Assembly: GCF_011075055.1 (NCBI RefSeq)
Contig: NC_058149.1
Coordinates: forward strand, 7,818,449 to 7,882,448
Reading direction: 5' to 3'
Length of the DNA: 64,000 nucleotides
DNA from: Mangifera indica
Lineage: Eukaryota; Streptophyta; Magnoliopsida; Sapindales; Anacardiaceae
Within the stretch, counting starts at the first letter, position 1; each line of letters starts with the position of its first letter. Made by a program: the position numbers and the translations under genes. The notes beneath the pieces were generated by a model. The model ran no database searches. It saw only the letters and a list, made by a program, of their open reading frames with translations, and had not been told where the DNA came from. This document shows, piece by piece, positions 23,671 through 36,319 of this stretch.

Positions 23671-25024
23671 TGTTGTTTGGTGCTTTTGAGCAAAGTAGAA
23701 GTTGACATTGCTAGGAGTTGCTAATAACAAATATGATATGTCATCTGGTGCTTTTGTTGGTGTTAATCATCATAGTCATTCAACACTTTAAGGTTGTGGG
23801 TTAATCTCTAATGAAGACACAAAGACATTTGTATGACTTTTTCAATCTTTGCTTACATGTATGCAAAATTTTACTCCTAAAGCAATAATTACTGATTAAG
23901 ATAAGACAATGCAAAATGCAATCAAGATTATGTTCCCTAATACATGACTTAAATGGTGTTTGTGGCATATAATGAAGAAATTGCCTAAAAAATTTAGGGG
24001 ATATTCTGAATATTTATGAATATATTAAGTTTTCTTTGCAAAATGTTGTGTACGATTCTTTAACATGTGATGAATTTAAAGAATGTTGGAGCAAGTTTAT
24101 TAACAAATAAAACCTTCATAACAGTGCATGGCTACTTGGATTATATAATGGAAGACAATGTTAGGTGTCAACATTTATAAATGATACTTTCTAGGAAGGT
24201 TTCTCTACACAACATAGTGAAATTACATATTCATTTTTCAATGGTTATATCAATTCAAAAATCTCTTTAAAACAATTTGTTAAACAATATGAAAATTTAT
24301 TACATGATAAAGTGGAAAAAGAAAGGGAGACTAATTTTAGATTTTTCAAATCATGGACCCCTTGCAAAAGTACTTATCCAATTGAGAAATAATTTCAAGA
24401 TGCATATACCATTGTGAAATTCGAATAATTTCAACAAGAGCTTACTACTAAGGTCTATTGTGGATTGTCTTCTTCAAAAAAGGTTGATTCTTATACGGAA
24501 TTTATAATACAAAATGATGTTGTGGTTGGAGAGACTTGTCATCATGTTCATTTTGTACTTTGTTTTGATGAAGCTATGATATTTATTACAATTATTGAAT
24601 GTTTGAGTTTAAAGTAATTTTGTGATGATATGCAATTACAGTGTTTATTCATAAGCAAATTTCTCATGAACTAGAAACATTTATTGTAAGGCAACAGAGG
24701 AAAAACATAAACATGTGTCATACCAAGGTCAAAAAAAGTTATAATAGTTAGAGCACTAATCTTGAAGGGTAAAGGTTTTATAAATTGTCTAATTTATTCA
24801 ACACTATTGTAGATTTGGGATCAAACAATGATGATGATTATAATATGGTGTTAGAAATGATAAATGTTATGAATAACAGTCAACATGTTGACAAGATTTA
24901 TAAAAATACAAACATGTCAAATAATAGTATGATGAATTGTGAAATTGTTGATGGTACTTCCAATGAAGGTGACAACAAAATTCTTACTCTACGAACTGTT
25001 CATAGCAAATTGTTTGTAAAATGA
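23671..25024 (+). pseudogene. FAR1/MULE transposase, core and C-terminal part
   Basis: Plus-strand translation shows the conserved MULE transposase core: NNKYDMSSGAFVGVNHHSHS, then GCGLISNEDTKTFV, then PKAIITD*DKTMQNAIK, then WCLWHIMKKLPKKF, then NVVYDSLTCDEFKECWSKFI, LHNSAWLLGLYNGR and ISLKQFVKQYENLL. The MULE catalytic triad includes the D of ITD. Downstream are a recognisable SWIM-proximal region and the tail SNLFNTIVDLGS...EMINVMNN. Stops and small indels are frequent. It continues the N-terminal part at 10.8-11.55 kb; the gypsy LTR ends immediately upstream. About 40 residues between DCRNYIEK and the resumption are not recognisable. Confidence 0.82.
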
Positions 25025-26849
25025 AAGAGAACAAATTGCATATGGAACATTTTAATATAACTGAGTTTTTTTTTTTAATTTATTCCTTTATAAATAACAA
25101 ATTATTTGTATTTCATTAAATTGCAGCAGAGCTCTTTCGAAGTATCATATGCCAAGTGCATATGTACTTAAGTGTGAATAATTTAATTTCATATAGACAT
25201 GTAAATAAAGGAAGATAACTTTATGATAGGTGTAACATCAGCTAAAAAACTTTTGTAGACTTGATAAGGAAAATAGGGACAATATGTGGATTATGTTGCA
25301 AAAATAAAAATATATCATTTAAAGGATTTTTGCATATTTTGACTTTGTTAACATTATTTATGGCCAATATATATCAATTTGTTGATTTTTTAGTTAATGA
25401 TGTGGTGAATTTTATTATATGATGATATTTAAAGTCATATTATATGGATTTGATTTGTAATTTTTTTGGGGGGAGGAATTATTGATAATTTTTTGTTCAT
25501 ATTGGCTTGAGGAGTTATATTTTCAAAGCACAACTCCTAATTATGTGGATTGGGTCCTCAAGATATATAAAACCATTGCCTTTGATCAAAAACTTTCAAA
25601 CTAGTGGATAAGACACAAGATGCAAAAATCTCTTAAAGGTAAGCTTATTGTCATGAAGAAAGAACAATTTCTCCGAATTCGTTAGATTTTGAACATCAAA
25701 GTTGGATAAAACACCCTATTTGTTGATTTGTAATTTTATTTTCAATAGTATTGAGTTTTTAGTTTTGTTCTATTAATATAGTAGTTGTGCTTTTTGTATT
25801 CCGTTATTGTATTGTTTGATGAAAGATAACACAAGGCTATAGATCTGATTGTATCTATCCATATGAAAAATTGTTAAAATTTAAAATAATCACACCATGT
25901 ATTAGAGTTAGAAACAGGAAAAAAGGTTTTTAGTTATCTAACTTATGGTAAGATTGACTTCTATTATGTCGATTCATGTACGCTGCCGACCATAAAAACA
26001 TATGATCAAAAACATTCTACACAATTTTACCATACAGAAAAAGTTCAAAAAATTTGATTGGACAAGTTATTGTACAAGTTATAACAGTAGTTTCAACCTT
26101 TGAAGTTAAAAAAATTTTGTATTTAGGTTGCATGCTTAAGCATGTCAATATACATAATTGAACCTATTTATAAATCTTTACATAACCATTGAAACTCTTA
26201 CAGAGGACAAGATATTGACATAACAAATTTTGTTGCATATATAGCCATTCAAAATGGCAACATTTAAGGCAACAAAGTAGCTCCGTCAATACAGATTTTC
26301 TAAATATGATTGCATTGAACATTACAAATATAACTAGAACAAAAACAGTCAATATTTTTTTATGAATAAAAACATTCTACACTGTGAAGATAAATCTATA
26401 ATGACATTTTCATCTGCTCCTAATTTGATAGCTTTTTACTTGCTATTATAAGCTGCAAAATAACTCTTTTAATATATTCATGAGTTTTTTTATGGTCATT
26501 TTCTTAACCATCTCATTAGGGAAGTTACTTAAAGAGTGACCCCTATTGAAAATACCTACTAATTTAATTCTCACCTTAAAAATTGGATAGTCCTTTATTT
26601 TTCCTTTACGTCATTACTCCATAATGGTACAAAATCAGATAAGGTCTCTACAAACAATTTGTAATAGAAGGTTGTTGGATTTTTTAAAAATGTAGATAAA
26701 CAACAATTTTAGCTACAACCAGACAATCACAAATACTAGTCAAAATAATAAAAAAAATATAAATACCCTTGGGAATAACTATGGGTGTTACAACTTTGAT
26801 GTGAAGGATCTTGAAATTTGCCATTTGCACTATCAAGACTTTTGCCCCA
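25025..26849. other. A/T-rich sequence, possible degraded LTR
   Basis: A purine tract GGGGGGAGGAATTAT at about 25468-25482 followed by TGATAATTTT looks like a PPT/LTR junction of a plus-strand retroelement, but no partner LTR or PBS was found. No coding frame. Nothing else is supported. Confidence 0.25.
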
Positions 26850-28135
26850 TTATGAAGTTAAATTGAACCCAAATCCTACTATCCTTAGCAACAAATTTCA
26901 ATTGGCGTCTACCTTAGTTAGACATTAAAAATGCATTCCTGAATGAGACTTAAAGTAGGAAGTTTTTTCGGTTTACCTCCTATATTTTAAGATGGTAAGG
27001 TTTGTAGATTAATTAAGTCTTTATATGGTCTCAAGTAATCTCCGAAAGCATGGTTCAAACTTTTTGAAAAAAGGGTAAAAAGTCACTGTTATTGACAAAG
27101 TCAAATAGACCATACAATGTTCTACAAACATTCAAGCAAAGGAAAAATTACTACTTTGATTATTTATGTGGATGATATAATCCTAACTAGTTGTGATGAG
27201 GTTGAATTGGAAAAACTAAAGAAAATTCTTACTAGTGATTTTGAAATCAAGGACTTGGGCAAGTGAAAGTATTTCCCTAGGATGGAGTTTGCTAGATTTA
27301 AGGAAGTTATTTTTGTATGTAAGCAAAAATACATCCTTGATTTACTTGGTGAGACAAGTTTACTAGGATGTAAATAAGCTAAAACAACAATTGAAGCTAA
27401 TCTCAAGTTATAACCAACCAAAGCTGAATAAATAGTTAATAAGGAAAAATGTCAATATCTTGTTGAAAGACTAATTTACTTATCACAGACGCATCTCGAC
27501 ATTGCCTTCATTGTGAGTATGGTGAGCTAGTTCATGCATTCACCAAGTCTTGAATACTTTGGAGCCATGTATAAGATATTGAGGTACTTGAAAAGGACTC
27601 CTAGAAGAGGGTTGCTATTTAAAAAACATGGACATCTACATACAAATTGAAGTCTATATAGATGATGATTGGATAGGCAACATTACAGACAAAAGATCAA
27701 CTTTAGGTTATTGTGCTTTTATTGAAGGAAACCTTGTTACTTGGCAAAGCAAAAAATAGAGTGTGGAGCAAGAAGTAGTGTTGAAGCTAAGTTTAGATCC
27801 ACTGCCCATGGAATATCTAAGGGGATATAAATCAAAAGGTTATTGAAAGAATTAAGGGTATGTGATTACTTTATGAAAGTGTATTGTCACAATAAAGTTG
27901 TTATATCCATCGCCCACAACCCAATGCTTCACAATATAACAAAACATGTGGAAGTTGACAAACACTTCATCAAATAAAAACTTCACAAAAAGTTGATATA
28001 TATGTTTTACATACCGACTAGCGATCAAATTGTTGATATGCTCACAAAGGGATTGCATAAAAGGCAATTTGACAAGCCGATATAAGAGCTAGCCATGGAA
28101 GATATTTTCGAACTAGCTTGAGAAAAAGTGTGGTA
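26850..28135 (+). pseudogene. Ty1-copia RT and RNase H remnant
   Basis: Plus-strand translation in shifting frames: LATNFNWRLP*LDIKNAFLNET, then LYGLK, catalytic box YVDD (27166-27177), FEIKDLG, then RNase H sequence NITDKRSTLGYCAFIEGNLVTWQSKK and the C-terminal HNITKHVEVDKHFIK...IPTSDQIVDMLTKGL. The order and motifs are those of copia pol. Gag and integrase are missing and no LTR pair was identified, so it is a 5'-truncated or highly decayed copy. Minus-strand frames in the same place are shadows. Confidence 0.82.
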
Positions 28136-28654
28136 AATCAAGAAGATTTAGGAAAATTAGAAAGATTCAATTATCAATGATAATGAATCACTAGCTGGTC
28201 AATTTTTCTTTATTAAGTTTCTAAATATAACCTAATTAACTTTTTTATTTTTAGGAAAATGAGTACGTATAGTTGGATATATTTTTCCCTTTTTTTAGTC
28301 TTTTATATTCGATGTAATATTTTTATATAAGATACTAATAAAAATAACATTTATGGTTCTTACTTACACATAAAAAGAGAGTTGATACAAGAGTTGAACT
28401 ATTATAGAGTTGATGAAAGTGGAAATAAAGTTAATACTATGGTAAGAGAAATGCAATTGTTGAATTGAACACTGAGGCAATTGATGAATCTTGTAGTAAT
28501 AATGTAGTGAGTTTGTTTTGTACAATAATATGAGGAAATGGTGATACTAGAATGTACTGAGTGAAGTAATTATAATATTGTTTTAAGTTGATTCTTGATT
28601 GATGCTTTATTTGGTTGAGAATGCATAATACTAAAACTATCGATCTATTGAAAT

Positions 28655-28900
28655 GTTCTTGAAAAGTGTTTATGGAAGTTTATGTTTTCATGGAGTAATT
28701 TGTAGTCAATGGCTTGACTTTAAATGTTGAGACTCTTTGTTGTGTTCAAGATGTTAAGATTTTCTAGAGAAGAGTCCAGTGAGTTTATGATTTCAAGAAG
28801 GAATTTGTAGTCAGTAGCTTGACTTCAAAGGTTGATATTTTTTGTTGTAATGAAGATGTTATGATGTTCTTAAGGAAAGTTCAGGGGAGGCTATGATTTT
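28655..28900. repeat. Tandem repeat, about 105-bp unit, 2.3 copies
   Basis: Units begin TTCTTGAAAAG (28657), TTCTAGAGAAG (28762) and TTCTTAAGGAA (28867). Each of the first two full units contains AATTTGTAGTCA followed by GCTTGACTT. No coding frame. Confidence 0.7.
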
Positions 28901-29204
28901 GAGTTTTGGTCATTTTTCAATGTTTCAATGTTTAAGCTATCAATTAGTTAGCCATTTGTTTAGTTAAATAAGTACGAAGTGTAGTTTTGTTTTTTTCAGC
29001 AAGTGATCAACTTTTTTAGTAGGTAATACAATTGTGGTTTTCTAGTTTGTGTTGGCAACACAACAAGGATTCTCTTTGTCTTGATACAACTATCTTATTT
29101 AATAATAAACATTTTGGTTACAAAGAAAACACAGGTTTGTTTTACAAGAAATCCTAGTGTTGATGCTTGAATTCTTGAAAATTTATTTGTTCTTGTGGAC
29201 ATGA

Positions 29205-29580
29205 CAACTCGTCATAAAGGTATCAGCCTTCAATGTATATATGATAACTCATGTAGAGTAGACAACTCTCAAAATGCAAATAATAACTCATATTAAGCAA
29301 AAAACTCTTAATGTATAAACAATAACTCACATCGAACAAATAACTTAAGATATGTAGAAAATAATTCACCTAAAGCAAAAAAAATCTTGACATTTAGATA
29401 ATAACTCATATCGAACAAAAATCCTCCACGTGTGGATAATAACTCATGTAGACAACTCTTAACATTTAGATGAGAACTCAAAACATCTACTAGACAACTC
29501 TTGATCTATAGAGAAAAAGTCACATTGATTAGAAAACTCTCATAATGTACAAGATAACTCACATAAAACAATGTATCATT
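29205..29580. repeat. Degenerate minisatellite, about 39-bp unit, roughly 10 copies
   Basis: Repeating pattern ATAACTCA ... GAACAAA ... AACTCTTAA ... TGTA with 34-42 bp between successive ATAACTCA-like motifs. Heavily diverged, lying just outside the copia element at 29705. Confidence 0.7.
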
Positions 29581-29704
29581 AACACAGTGTTAACATGCAA
29601 TGGTTTCCAAACTCAAAGACTAGTTTATGTGACCACTCTAATGTTCAATTAGCATCTCTAGAGAAACTGACCAAGAATAGCCTAATGATATTCCATTACA
29701 CAAG

Positions 29705-30240
29705 TGTTATGATTTCCATCCAAGAATATTACCGATTTTGCAAACAATAACAAGATATAAAACAAAAGGAACAAAATACACGAGTTTTACTTGGTTTGGA
29801 TTTCGTAAATGAAATCCTACATCTAAGGCAAAGGTATTCCTCCAGTCAATCCACTATATCAAAGTCCAAATACAATCAATATACAACAGATCATCCAAGA
29901 TTACAAGATTAATCCAAATTAACCTAACCCAAGAATACACTTAACAAAAACAATCAAAATATTCTCACTGGATAACCAAACTTGACTGACTGAACTTCGC
30001 CGACGAAAACTTAAGTACCACTATGAAAAAGAATAACGCTGGATTCAAGAGAAAACAAGAGAGGTTTTTTCTCTTTTAGGTTTTTCACTGACTTACGCCA
30101 AAAGAGAACAACAAGGCTTTATAATTAGGTTAAACCTCAAGTACAATGACCATACAAACCCTGCTTAATTCATAGAATTCCTAAACAACCATAAATGCTA
30201 AAAAGACCTTTCTACCCTTTTGTTTGAGACACATTCAACA
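29705..30240 (-). repeat. 3' LTR of copia element at 30-35 kb
   Basis: Plus-strand start TGTTATGATTTCC, end GACACATTCAACA. Pairs with 34510-35048. Confidence 0.9.
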
Positions 30241-30483
30241 GACTCCACCTTGTTGAAAAGCTCTACTTTGTCGAAAAACAGATAAACATTGAGACCAAAG
30301 AAATACCTTACTGCATTCTACTACACTAGACTTCACTAATATTTAACAAGTTTAAGGCTGACTTAAACTTGTTAATTGGTACAAGCTTTGTTAAAACATC
30401 TGCAAGATTAATTTCAGATGCAATCTTTTCAAGATTAACTTGATCTGTACCAATAATCTCTCTCATAAAGTGCAACCTAACAT

Positions 30484-33400
30484 CTATGTGCTTTGTTCTT
30501 TCATGAAAAGCAATATTTTAAACAAATAAATGGCACTTTGAGAATCACAATACATAACAGGTATAGAATCCACAAAGCTAAGCTCCTTTGTTATGCCTTT
30601 TGGCCACAAAGCCTCTTTGACAGCCTTAGTTAAAGTCACATACTTTATTTTTACAATAGATAAAGCAACAATGTGTTGCAGACTACTCTTCCAACTTATT
30701 ACATTCCTACTAAAAGTGAAAATGTAACTGGTCAATGACCTTCTCTTATCCAAACCTGTAACATAATTATAATCACAGTAACCTTGTACAAGAAACATGT
30801 TACTCTTATTAAAACATTAATTCAAACCTACATTACAAAACTCTTTTAAGTATTTCATTACTTATTTGGCAACATTCCAATGATCTTTGGTAGGATTACT
30901 CATAAACCTACTCACAAGACTAATAGCATAAGCAATATCTGGTTATGGCATACATGATACTACCTATAACATTTGAATAAGGCACACATCTCATATATTC
31001 AAATTCATCAGCAAGTAACTCATGCATAACAGATTTAAGTTTGAAATAAGCACCTATAGGGGTGTTAACAGGTTTGGTAGTAGTCATACCATACAAGTCC
31101 AAGATTTTCTTAATATATTAAGATTAGGAAAGAGTCAAAAACCCTTTAACTTTATCCCTTTTTATATCCATACCAAGAATTCTCTTGGTAAGACCTAAGT
31201 CCTTTATTCAAACTTATTTCTCAACAACTGTTTCAATTTAGTTAACTTATTCATATCTTTTGAAGCAATCAATATATCATCAACATAAATGAGCAAACAG
31301 ACATAACAGTTTTTATCATTCTTATAATAGTAAACACAATGGTCAAAACTGCATCTAGAGAAACCAATAGAGAACACATATCAACAAACCTTTTATACCA
31401 TTCCATTGGTGACTGTTTCAAACCATAAAGGGACTTTTTCAATAAACAATCCATGTCTTCTTTACCTAGTGCAATAAATCCCTCAAATTGTTCCATATAG
31501 ATCTATTCTTCTAGATTTCCATATAAAAAAGCAGTGGTTACATCAAATTGCTCCAGTTCCATATTAAACAAAACCACATCTGTTAATATTAGTCTAATTG
31601 AAGAGTGTTTAACCATAGGAGAAAAATATTTCATGATAGTCTACACCCTTAACTTGTGAAAAACCTTTAGCTACAACCCTAACCTTGAATCTGCCAATTT
31701 CAACCTTGAGAATACTGAGCTTTCTTTTAAAAACCCACTTGCATTCTATCACTTTTTGATGAACAGACCTCTTAACAAGGACCCAAATGTTATTTTTTTG
31801 TAGAAAACTCATTTTAGTTTCCATAGCCTTAAGTCATTCAGTTTTATGCCTACTTATATAAGCTTGTCTGTAATTAATAGGTTATTCAATTCAATAGAAT
31901 CTCCAATTGGAAAAACATAAGAAATCAGGTCTACTTGAGTATATCTTGAAAGAAATTTAGTAGCTCTCTTTGCCTTGTCTCTTGCTAACTGATAATTAAA
32001 GAGATCATTATCATTATCATTGTCTAAAGAGGACTGACCTTGTGATGATTGCTGGTTCAAAACCTCATCTTCATACTTTGAAGTATGAATTGGATTCAAG
32101 CCCAAACTAGGTTCATCACCAGATTGAGACATATTGTTATCACTCAAATCAAAATTCTCTATCTTAATATAGACATATTTAGATTGTGAACTAGTATTAA
32201 ACAGGACTTTATAAAAAATAGACTCATTAAACACCATATCTCTACTTATTACACACTTAAACTCATCAATTAACCAAAGTTTATACACTTTTGTAACTAT
32301 AAGATAGCCTAACAATACTGCTTCTAAAGCCCTGGGATTCAATTTATCTTGATTCATATGCATATATGCCAAACAACCAAGAGGTCTCAAATGATTTAAC
32401 TTAGGTGGCTTTTTTGACCATATTTCCATGGGAGTCTTAAAATTTAAAGCAGAAGAGGGGATATATTAATCAGATAATAAGCTGTAGAGACAACTTCTGC
32501 CTAAATTTTTTTTATTAAGGCTAGAATCAACTAACATGCATCTAACTTTATTCAAAATTGTTCTATTCATTCTTTCAGTAAGGTCATTATGTTTAGTACA
32601 TGTTTTATGCCTCAAAATACCAGCTTGTTTACAAAAATCAACAAATGTTTTATTACAGAACTCAAGTCCATTATCAATTCTTAAAACTTTAATCTTTTAA
32701 TTTGTTTGATTTTTAACTACAGTTTTCTATTCTTTAAAAGATTCAAAAGCATAATCTTTTTGTTTCAAAATGTAAACCCAAACCCTTCTAGAAAAATCAT
32801 CAACAAATGTCAGAAAATAATGAGCATTAGAAAGGAAATTTGGTACTTGAGAAAAGCCCTATAAATCTAAATGTATATATTCTAGGATTTGCTTTGATTT
32901 ATGAGAGGCAACAACAAACTTTAACCTTTCTGACATACCAAACACACAATTCTCACAAAACTTTAACGTGTCAGTTCTTTTAAAATTAATTAGATTTTGT
33001 TCACAAGGATGAAACAATTCTATTTGACTTATGTGGCCCAATCTTCTAGTCCATAGAAGTGTTTCATCAAGATTTTCAGATTTTGAAGCCAGATTATTCC
33101 CCATAACAGGCTTTTCTAAAATATACAGCCCATTAACTAACCTAGCTTTCATAACTACTAGAGCATCTTTCAAAATTTTCAAAGTTCCCTTTTCAGACTT
33201 GTATGAATAACCACTGGTATCTAATAAACCTAGGAATATTAAATTTCTCCTAAGTTTTGGCCCTTATCTAACATCTCCTAAAATTTTAACAGTACCATCA
33301 GACATTATGAATTTTATAGATCATATACCTATCACATCACATGACTTATCATTGCCATTAAATCCTTTCCCCTATTTACTTGTTTCAGCTCTAAAAATCA

Positions 33401-34230
33401 GTTTCTCTTAGGCGTCATATGAAAGGTACATCTTCAGTCCATTACCCACTCATCTCTAGACATTCCCTTAGTCAACACTAACATTTCAGTATTATCATAA
33501 CAATCAGATAAATTTACAGTGTCTAGATTATTAAAGTTAGTGTTAGAATTCATTTTCTTCCTATCAGCATAGTGTTTTTTCATGTGCCTTTTCTTAAGGC
33601 AATGCCAACAAACTCTTTTTGTTTTGGATTTAGACTTGGCATTCTTTTTTATCTTTATGATTTAATCTTTTTTCAGTTATTCCTCTAACTTTTAACCTCT
33701 CACCTATGGTTTCCTTTTCAAACTTGATTTCTAATTCCTTTGATCTTAGGACTCCTAACATATCATCTCAAGGACAAAGAATCCCTACCATACTTAATAG
33801 CAGCTTTTGCATCTTTAAAGATCTTAGGAAGTGAGTTTAATATGATTATAGTTTAATTTTCATCTAAAATCTTTTCATCAATATTAGCCAAATTTAAAAC
33901 AATTTTATTAAACTTATCCAAGTTTTCCTCAAGTCCCTCACTAGGATCCATTTTAAAACCAAAAAGTTGTTCTTTTAAGTAAATTTTATTGGTTAAGGAT
34001 TTAGTCATATAAAGAGACTCAAGTTTTAACCACAGTTTTGCAGGAATGTTTTCTTGATCAATTTGCCTAAGAGCATTATCAAACAAATGTAGTATTAAAA
34101 TATTGTGAGCAGTTTCTAATACCTCAGCTTTATCAGTATCAGACATTTCAGAGGGTAAAACTTCTAGACCACTAAGAGCCTTTGCATATTTTTGATGAAC
34201 TAAAACAACTCTCATTTTTTTCCTCCACAT
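30484..34230 (-). pseudogene. Copia gag-pol polyprotein remains
   Basis: From the 5' side: UBN2-type gag at 34230-33853 (IYLKEQLFGFKMDPSEGLEE). The zinc knuckle near 33610-33560 reads CWHCLKKRHMKKHY, its last Cys being Tyr. The protease start is EWVMD*RCTFHMTP near 33450, with a stop in the place of the usual Ser. The pre-integrase zinc motif follows at 33182-32859 (LWTRRLGHIS, CENC). The integrase tail is at 32429-31854 (KPPKLNHLRPLGCLAY). RT follows at 31824-31269 (KSLYGLKQSPMEWYKRF, and YVDDILIAS in another frame), then RNase H at 30798-30484 (RRSLTSYIF, YCDSQSAI). Multiple stops and frameshifts make it non-coding. Confidence 0.9.
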
Positions 34231-34495
34231 GTTGAAGTCAATCTTGCCATCAAACTATTCTATATCGATTCTTGTTTGTCCTATGGTATTTAAAATGTTC
34301 TTTCCTACAAAAAATAAAACCAGAAAATTAGCAATAGTACTGAGTATAGTATAAACTAACACAAAACAATAGTAAAAAACTAAAGATTTTATTTCCCTTT
34401 TCTTTTATAAATGAAGCAATAGTGAACAAAAGAAATAGGGGAATACAATAGCAACAAAAAACATCAAGAACAAAGTAGATCGATAAAGTTAAGTG

Positions 34496-34508
34496 GCTCT
34501 GATACCAC
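34496..34508 (-). other. Primer binding site of the copia element
   Basis: TGGTATCAGAGCC on the minus strand, the exact complement of the 3' end of initiator-Met tRNA, immediately downstream of the 5' LTR. Confidence 0.92.
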
Positions 34509-34509
34509 T

Positions 34510-35048
34510 TGTTATGATTTTCGCCCAAGAAGATTACCGATTTTGTAAACAATAGCAAGATACATAACAAAAGGAACAAAATACATGAGTTTTACTTGGT
34601 TCAAATTTAGTAAATGAAATCTTACATCCAAGTAGAGGTATTCCTCTAGTTAATCCACTATATTAAAGTCCAAATACAATTAGTGTACAATAGATCATCT
34701 AACATTATAAGATTAATGCAATATTAACCTAGCTTGAGAATACACTTAACAAAAGCAATTAGAATATTCTCATTGGACAACCAAACTCGACTGACCGAAC
34801 TTCACTAATGATAACCCAAACACCACTGTGAAAGAGAATAACACTAGACTCAAGGGAAAATAATAGAGGTTTTCTCTCTTTTAGGTTTTTCACCAACTTA
34901 ATCCAAAAGAGAATAACAAGACTTTATAATTAGGTTAAACCTCTAGTGTAATGACCATACTATCTTTGCTTAATTCACAAAATTTTAAACAACCACAGAC
35001 TTTAAAAAGATCTTTCTACCCCATTAACTATTTGAGACATATTCAACA
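34510..35048 (-). repeat. 5' LTR of copia element at 30-35 kb
   Basis: Plus-strand start TGTTATGATTTTCG, end GACATATTCAACA. Pairs with 29705-30240. Confidence 0.9.
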
Positions 35049-35089
35049 ATGACCTTAAACACGTCATTGATATTTTAGCAACCCAAGAG

Positions 35090-36300
35090 GGTGCGACAAA
35101 TATTAAAATTGAAAATCTCTTTTCCCCCCAATGATGTGTCATACTCCTTTATTTATTGGTTTTAAGACACCTTCAATAGTTGCATTCAATGGAATGGCTG
35201 ACTTACAGGATCACTTGGACTTATTTAATGACACAATAATGCTTTACTCTTTGACATGGCTAGATGTCAATTTTTAGTTGTTACACTCACTGGAGGTGCA
35301 AATAAGTAGTTCAATAAGCAATCTAATTGTTTGATCACCTCTTGGATGCAATTGTTTACAGAATTCTTTAGACAATTTTAGGTGATTAGAAGGTTTTTCT
35401 ATTCCAATTAAGCTATCTAGGAAATATGCATCAAGAGAAAGAAGAAACCTTAAAGTACTATACAAAGTACATCAATTAAAGTGACCTATGTTTTAGGGAA
35501 ATTAGTTTGAGCTTTGATTGTAAGTGGAATCCAACCATGTACAAAATTTCAAAGAATAATTATAGGTTAAAGAATGCATGTATTTGGCTCATTTGCATTA
35601 GATGTTTGAAAAACACCTGCAAATAGAAAGCTCTAAAACAAGACTAAAGAATGCTACCTTGAAAGCTTTGACTAACACCTCTGTGAATAAATGAGAACAA
35701 TTTAAGGGGAAAAAAAAGGACAATAAAGGGTGGTACAAAGAGACTTCAAGAAATGATAAACAAAAGAACCAAGAAGATAATTATACTCTGTTTACTTATT
35801 ATAATGACTACACCACTCTAATCACTCATATTGATATGTTAGAAGATACGGATATATTCTCATAGCTTGGAACTACAAAGAGAGATCGCACCAAGTGAGA
35901 CTACAAGAAGTTTTATCATTGTTCCAACTCTCATCATCTAGGAAGAGGTGTATAATTTAGGTAATCTCTTAGTTCCCTTAAATTGATATGGATGCAATAA
36001 TAGGTCTTTATACACTCCAAGTCTACATTCTTGATTGAGGATCATTCTCTACCATCTTTGACACTCATTTTCATCCTTATCATATAAACTAAACGATGAG
36101 GAGTCGACTCTTTGTAAAGACTTGGTTCTTTCAAACTGCTTCTTGCTAGGTTGAGGGCCAGCCAGTACTTTGGTAAGTTGATCTTGCCTATCTACATTCC
36201 CAACTAGGAGGATCTAGCTACTTGAAGATGAGGCCTTCAAGCTCATTAAGGAGGCCTCTGAAGCCTATTGGTTAGAGTTGGATTTCATCATTAATTGATT
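35090..36300 (+). pseudogene. Ty3-gypsy gag remnant (Tat/Ogre-like)
   Basis: Plus-strand translation gives TPSIVAFNGMADLQDHLDLFNDTIMLYSL, then TLTGGANK, then LITSWMQLFTEFFRQF, and further on KRDRTK*DYKKFYHCSNSHHLGRGV. These are the hallmarks of the long retrotransposon gag used by Tat/Ogre-type gypsy elements. Stops are frequent. It abuts the right end of the copia element, which may have inserted into it. No pol or LTR was recognised. Confidence 0.72.
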
Positions 36301-36319
36301 CAAATCTACTCTTAGACAA

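Larger units (their letters stand above)
29705..35048 (-). mobile_element. Complete but inactivated Ty1-copia retrotransposon
   Basis: About 5.3 kb with two LTRs of 536 and 539 bp (29705-30240 and 34510-35048, both TGTTGA...AACA on the minus strand). A canonical PBS TGGTATCAGAGCC lies one base inside the 5' LTR after AG, and the PPT AAGGTGGAGTC directly precedes the 3' LTR. Gag, protease, integrase, RT and RNase H are in copia order on the minus strand. The LTRs differ at many positions by eye (my impression is about one in seven, not computed), so the insertion is old. The 5-bp flanks (ACAAG and ATGAC) do not match. Confidence 0.93.

Noticed and set aside
34496..34508. tRNA gene
   Set aside because: Only the 13-base complement to the initiator tRNA end is present; it is the retrotransposon primer binding site. 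No cloverleaf was seen here or elsewhere in the window.
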